Assembly: GCA_002691385.1 (NCBI GenBank)
Contig: NZHT01000102.1
Span: 25,117 to 61,079 of the forward strand
DNA: 35,963 nt
Reading direction: 5' to 3'
Origin: Flammeovirgaceae bacterium
GTDB lineage: Bacteria; Bacteroidota; Bacteroidia; Cytophagales; Cyclobacteriaceae
A program made the translations under genes and the position numbers. Of this stretch, positions 33,478 through 35,963 are shown in pieces. Positions within the stretch are counted from its first letter, which is position 1, and each line of letters starts with the position of its first letter. Below the pieces are notes generated by a model, which saw only the letters and a program-made list of their open reading frames with translations, was not told the origin of the DNA and did not search any database.

Positions 33478-34818
33478 ATGAGAATAGTTATTGCAGGTGC
33501 TGGAGAACTTGGGTTTCACTTGGCCAAACTACTCGCAATAGAAGAACAAGACATTACCCTTATTGATGAGGATGAAAGTGTTTTAGACCAAGCGAAAAAC
33601 CAATTCGATGTAGGGAGTGTCGTGGGTAGTGCGACGTCAATAAGTGTTCTCATTGAAGCCAATATTTCTAAAACAGATTTGTTGATTGCTGTTACCTCTG
33701 ATCAAGAAACCAACATCTCCACTGCCATTATTGGTAAAAAATTGGGGGCAAAGCGAACTATTGCTCGCATTTCCAATATTGAATTTTTAAAGAAAAAAGA
33801 ACTATTTAATCTAAAAGATGTGGGTATTGACGAGCTCATCTCCCCAGAGTTGTTGGCGGCACGTGAAATAAAAAGGTTGTTAAAGAAGACGGCACTAACG
33901 GATACTTTTGAATTTGATAAAGGGATCTTGTCTTTGGTGGGAATTACCATAGATGAGGAATCACAATTTTTTAATAAAACCCTGACTGAAACAGCCTATC
34001 TAGCTTCAAATCACGATTTTACAACGGTGGCTCTGCTTAGAGATAATGAAACGATTATTCCACATGGCGAAAACAAATTCAAAAAAAATGATCATGCTTA
34101 TTTTATAGCCGAGCCAACGGGGATTGATCAAATTTTACAACTTTCCGGCAAAGTTAAATCTGAGGTCAAATATTTAATGATTTTAGGAGGAAGTAAGATT
34201 GGCATCAATGCAGCTCGTGAATTGAAGAAAAAATATAAAATCAAGCTTATTGAAAAAGATAAAGAAAAATGTTTTCGGTTGGCAGAAGAACTTCCTGATA
34301 CCATGATTATTAACGGAGATGGACGGGATTTAAAATTACTTAAAGAGGAAGGCATTGATAGTATGGATGCTTTTATTGCCGTAACCGGTAATTCCGAAAC
34401 TAATATTATTTCTTCATTGGTGGCCAAAGATGCTGGTATTAAAAAAACCATAGCCTTGGTAGAAAACATTGATTATATTCATTTGTCTCAAAGTATTGGA
34501 GTAGATACGATGATCAATAAAAAGCTTATTGCTGCTAATTTCATTTTTAGGTATATTCGAAAAGGAGAGGTGGTCAATATAACGAGTGTGCATGGAGTGG
34601 ATGCAGAAGTACTTGAATTCGAAGTCAAAGAAGGAGCAAAAATTCTGCTAGATGAATTGCGAAATTTAGATTTTCCAAGGACAGCGGTAATCGGAGGAGT
34701 AATTAGAAAAAACAAAGGTTACACTGTCAGGGGGAACTTTAATTTTGAGGCGGAGGATCGTGTTGTCGTCCTATCTAAACCAGAGTGCATCCATGCAGTG
34801 GAGCATTATTTCAAATAA
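33478..34818 (+). CDS. trkA: Trk system potassium uptake protein TrkA
   Basis: The 446-residue cytoplasmic protein gates the TrkH potassium channel. It has the duplicated layout RCK-N, RCK-C, RCK-N, RCK-C: the first nucleotide-binding motif is GAGELG (7-12) with an acidic residue at the end of the second strand (LIDED), and the second is LGGSKIG (about 233-240). The length is close to that of E. coli TrkA (458), not the single-RCK KtrA (about 220). trkH follows after six bases. A short upstream ATG frame ends within the start codon region (ATGA). Confidence 0.95.
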   Translation: MRIVIAGAGELGFHLAKLLAIEEQDITLIDEDESVLDQAKNQFDVGSVVGSATSISVLIEANISKTDLLIAVTSDQETNISTAIIGKKLGAKRTIARISNIEFLKKKELFNLKDVGIDELISPELLAAREIKRLLKKTALTDTFEFDKGILSLVGITIDEESQFFNKTLTETAYLASNHDFTTVALLRDNETIIPHGENKFKKNDHAYFIAEPTGIDQILQLSGKVKSEVKYLMILGGSKIGINAARELKKKYKIKLIEKDKEKCFRLAEELPDTMIINGDGRDLKLLKEEGIDSMDAFIAVTGNSETNIISSLVAKDAGIKKTIALVENIDYIHLSQSIGVDTMINKKLIAANFIFRYIRKGEVVNITSVHGVDAEVLEFEVKEGAKILLDELRNLDFPRTAVIGGVIRKNKGYTVRGNFNFEAEDRVVVLSKPECIHAVEHYFK

Positions 34819-34824
34819 TTCTTG

Positions 34825-35963
34825 ATGTTTAATTATAAATTAATCATTAAAATCATGAGCATTCTTATTATGCTAAATGGCATTTTCATGACGCTATGTC
34901 TGCCTTTTAGCTGGTATTTTGGTGGTCAAGATTTTGAAGCTCTTGTAGCATCAGCATTGATTGCGATCTCTTTGGGGGCGGTTATGTGGCTATTAATACG
35001 AAATTCTACCAATAAGGAATTACGTAAACGTGAGGGCTATTTGGTTGTCACTATTGGCTGGTTGGCGATGTCTTTAATTGGGACATTACCTTATATACTG
35101 AGTGGGGAGATCATAAATTTTACAGACGCATTTTTTGAAACTTTATCTGGATTTTCTACTACGGGGGCAACCATTTTAAAAGATATTGAATCGGTGGGTA
35201 AAGGTGTCTTATTATGGAGAAGTATGACCCAATGGATTGGAGGTATGGGGATCATTGTACTTACCGTCGCGATATTACCTATTTTAGGGATTGGAGGTAT
35301 GCAGCTTTTTATAGCAGAAGCCCCGGGAATTTCACCAGATAAATTTCAACCTCGAATTAAAGAAACTGCTAAAAGATTATGGATTATATACATAGGATTT
35401 ACGGGATTGGAATTAATTTTTCTAATGTTGGGAGGCATGTCTTTTTTTGATGCCTTAAATCACAGTTTAACTACCATGGCTACTGGAGGGTTTTCAACTA
35501 AAAATACCAGCATTGCTTATTATCATTCTGTCTATATAGATTTTATTATTTTGATATTCATGTTTTTAGCGGGGACTAATTTCACTATGCTTTATTTTGG
35601 GCTACACGGCAAGCTAAAAAAAGTTTTTCAGAATCAAGAGTTTAGAAGTTATACAATTTTTTGTTTTTTTATCACGGTACTTTGTGCTCTGGGAATATGG
35701 ATGAATGGAGAGGAAAACTTAATAGATTCTTTTAGATACAGCATTTTTCAGGTTGTTTCAATTATTACGACGACTGGATTTATTACACAGGACTATACGG
35801 CTTGGACACCTTTATTGACTATGCTTTTTTTCTTTCTGATGTTTGTAGGTGCTTCTGCAGGGTCAACGTCCGGGGGGATTAAAATAATTAGACACTTGAT
35901 TTTAGTGAAGAATAGTTTTTTGGAATTTAACAGACAAATCCATCCATCAGCCGTATTGCCTTT
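34825..35963 (+). CDS. trkH: Trk potassium transporter membrane subunit TrkH (partial, 3' cut by window)
   Basis: The frame from the ATG at 34825 (MFNYKLIIKIMSIL) stays open to the window end, giving about 379 residues of a protein usually near 480-500. It is a polytopic membrane protein with the selectivity-filter-like repeats of the TrkH/KtrB family: SGFSTTGAT, TMATGGFSTKN, and IITTTGFITQD, followed by ASAGSTSGGIKIIRH. It also has FLAGTNFTMLY. It forms the potassium-conducting pore controlled by the upstream trkA product. A later ATG at 34855 is a less likely start. The 3' end is outside the window. Confidence 0.95.
   Translation, partial: MFNYKLIIKIMSILIMLNGIFMTLCLPFSWYFGGQDFEALVASALIAISLGAVMWLLIRNSTNKELRKREGYLVVTIGWLAMSLIGTLPYILSGEIINFTDAFFETLSGFSTTGATILKDIESVGKGVLLWRSMTQWIGGMGIIVLTVAILPILGIGGMQLFIAEAPGISPDKFQPRIKETAKRLWIIYIGFTGLELIFLMLGGMSFFDALNHSLTTMATGGFSTKNTSIAYYHSVYIDFIILIFMFLAGTNFTMLYFGLHGKLKKVFQNQEFRSYTIFCFFITVLCALGIWMNGEENLIDSFRYSIFQVVSIITTTGFITQDYTAWTPLLTMLFFFLMFVGASAGSTSGGIKIIRHLILVKNSFLEFNRQIHPSAVLP

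Noticed and set aside
1-35963. Search for mobile elements, CRISPR arrays, toxin-antitoxin, phage or defence genes
   Set aside because: No transposase, integrase, terminal repeats, regularly spaced repeats or known defence domains were seen; all clear genes are housekeeping or conserved chromosomal families.

Overview
The window reads as an ordinary chromosomal segment of a member of the Bacteroidota, most likely the Cytophagales. Several things point there. The DNA is AT-rich and most starts lack Shine-Dalgarno sequences. Matches to the Bacteroidota -7 promoter element TAnnTTTG occur. There is a DksA-type regulator without zinc-finger cysteines, a long-form PurM, a four-domain PorE-like OmpA lipoprotein, and small conserved proteins typical of that phylum. 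I see no insertion sequence, integrase, prophage, CRISPR array, rRNA or plasmid function.

Layout. 1-4110 (+): the end of an F1Fo-ATPase operon (atpH tail, atpA, atpG), followed by a UbiA-like membrane protein and a small methyltransferase. 4107-5099 (-): aspartate-semialdehyde dehydrogenase, overlapping the methyltransferase end to end. 5672-8999 (+): a membrane-anchored FMN/3Fe-4S glutamate synthase-like protein, then a coupled trio (DksA-like protein, ScpB, RsuA/RluB-type pseudouridine synthase). 9197-9269 (-): tRNA-Phe with a consensus promoter and a terminator. 9349-14040 (+): a split membrane Fe-S oxidoreductase resembling Etf:menaquinone oxidoreductase, a conserved small protein, and a PorE-like peptidoglycan-binding lipoprotein. 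14041-14572 has no convincing intact gene. 14573-22215 (+): purM, a remnant of yraN on the minus strand, manA-lipB, a small conserved protein with rnr, and a prenyl synthase with a rhomboid protease. 22271-22942 (-): an FKBP lipoprotein. 23137-27908 (+): glnS, then an M28 peptidase coupled to an arginase-family hydrolase. 27913-33359: a divergent locus with a YbbP/YbbA-type ABC exporter on the minus strand and a TesA-like esterase plus an alanine/sodium symporter on the plus strand. 33478-end (+): trkA and the start of trkH, cut by the window edge.

The genes are mostly housekeeping: energy conservation (ATP synthase, Fe-S oxidoreductase), amino acid and purine synthesis, RNA decay and modification, isoprenoids, lipoylation, envelope structure and potassium uptake. 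Many are translationally coupled (ATGA or TAATG overlaps), so the clusters probably act as short operons. I found no clearly new biological system. The most useful second-look items are the yraN remnant, the gene-poor stretch with a G8 tract at 14041-14572, the UbiA/methyltransferase pair attached to the ATPase operon, the split oxidoreductase, the divergent esterase/ABC locus, and the hairpin-rich glnS leader.
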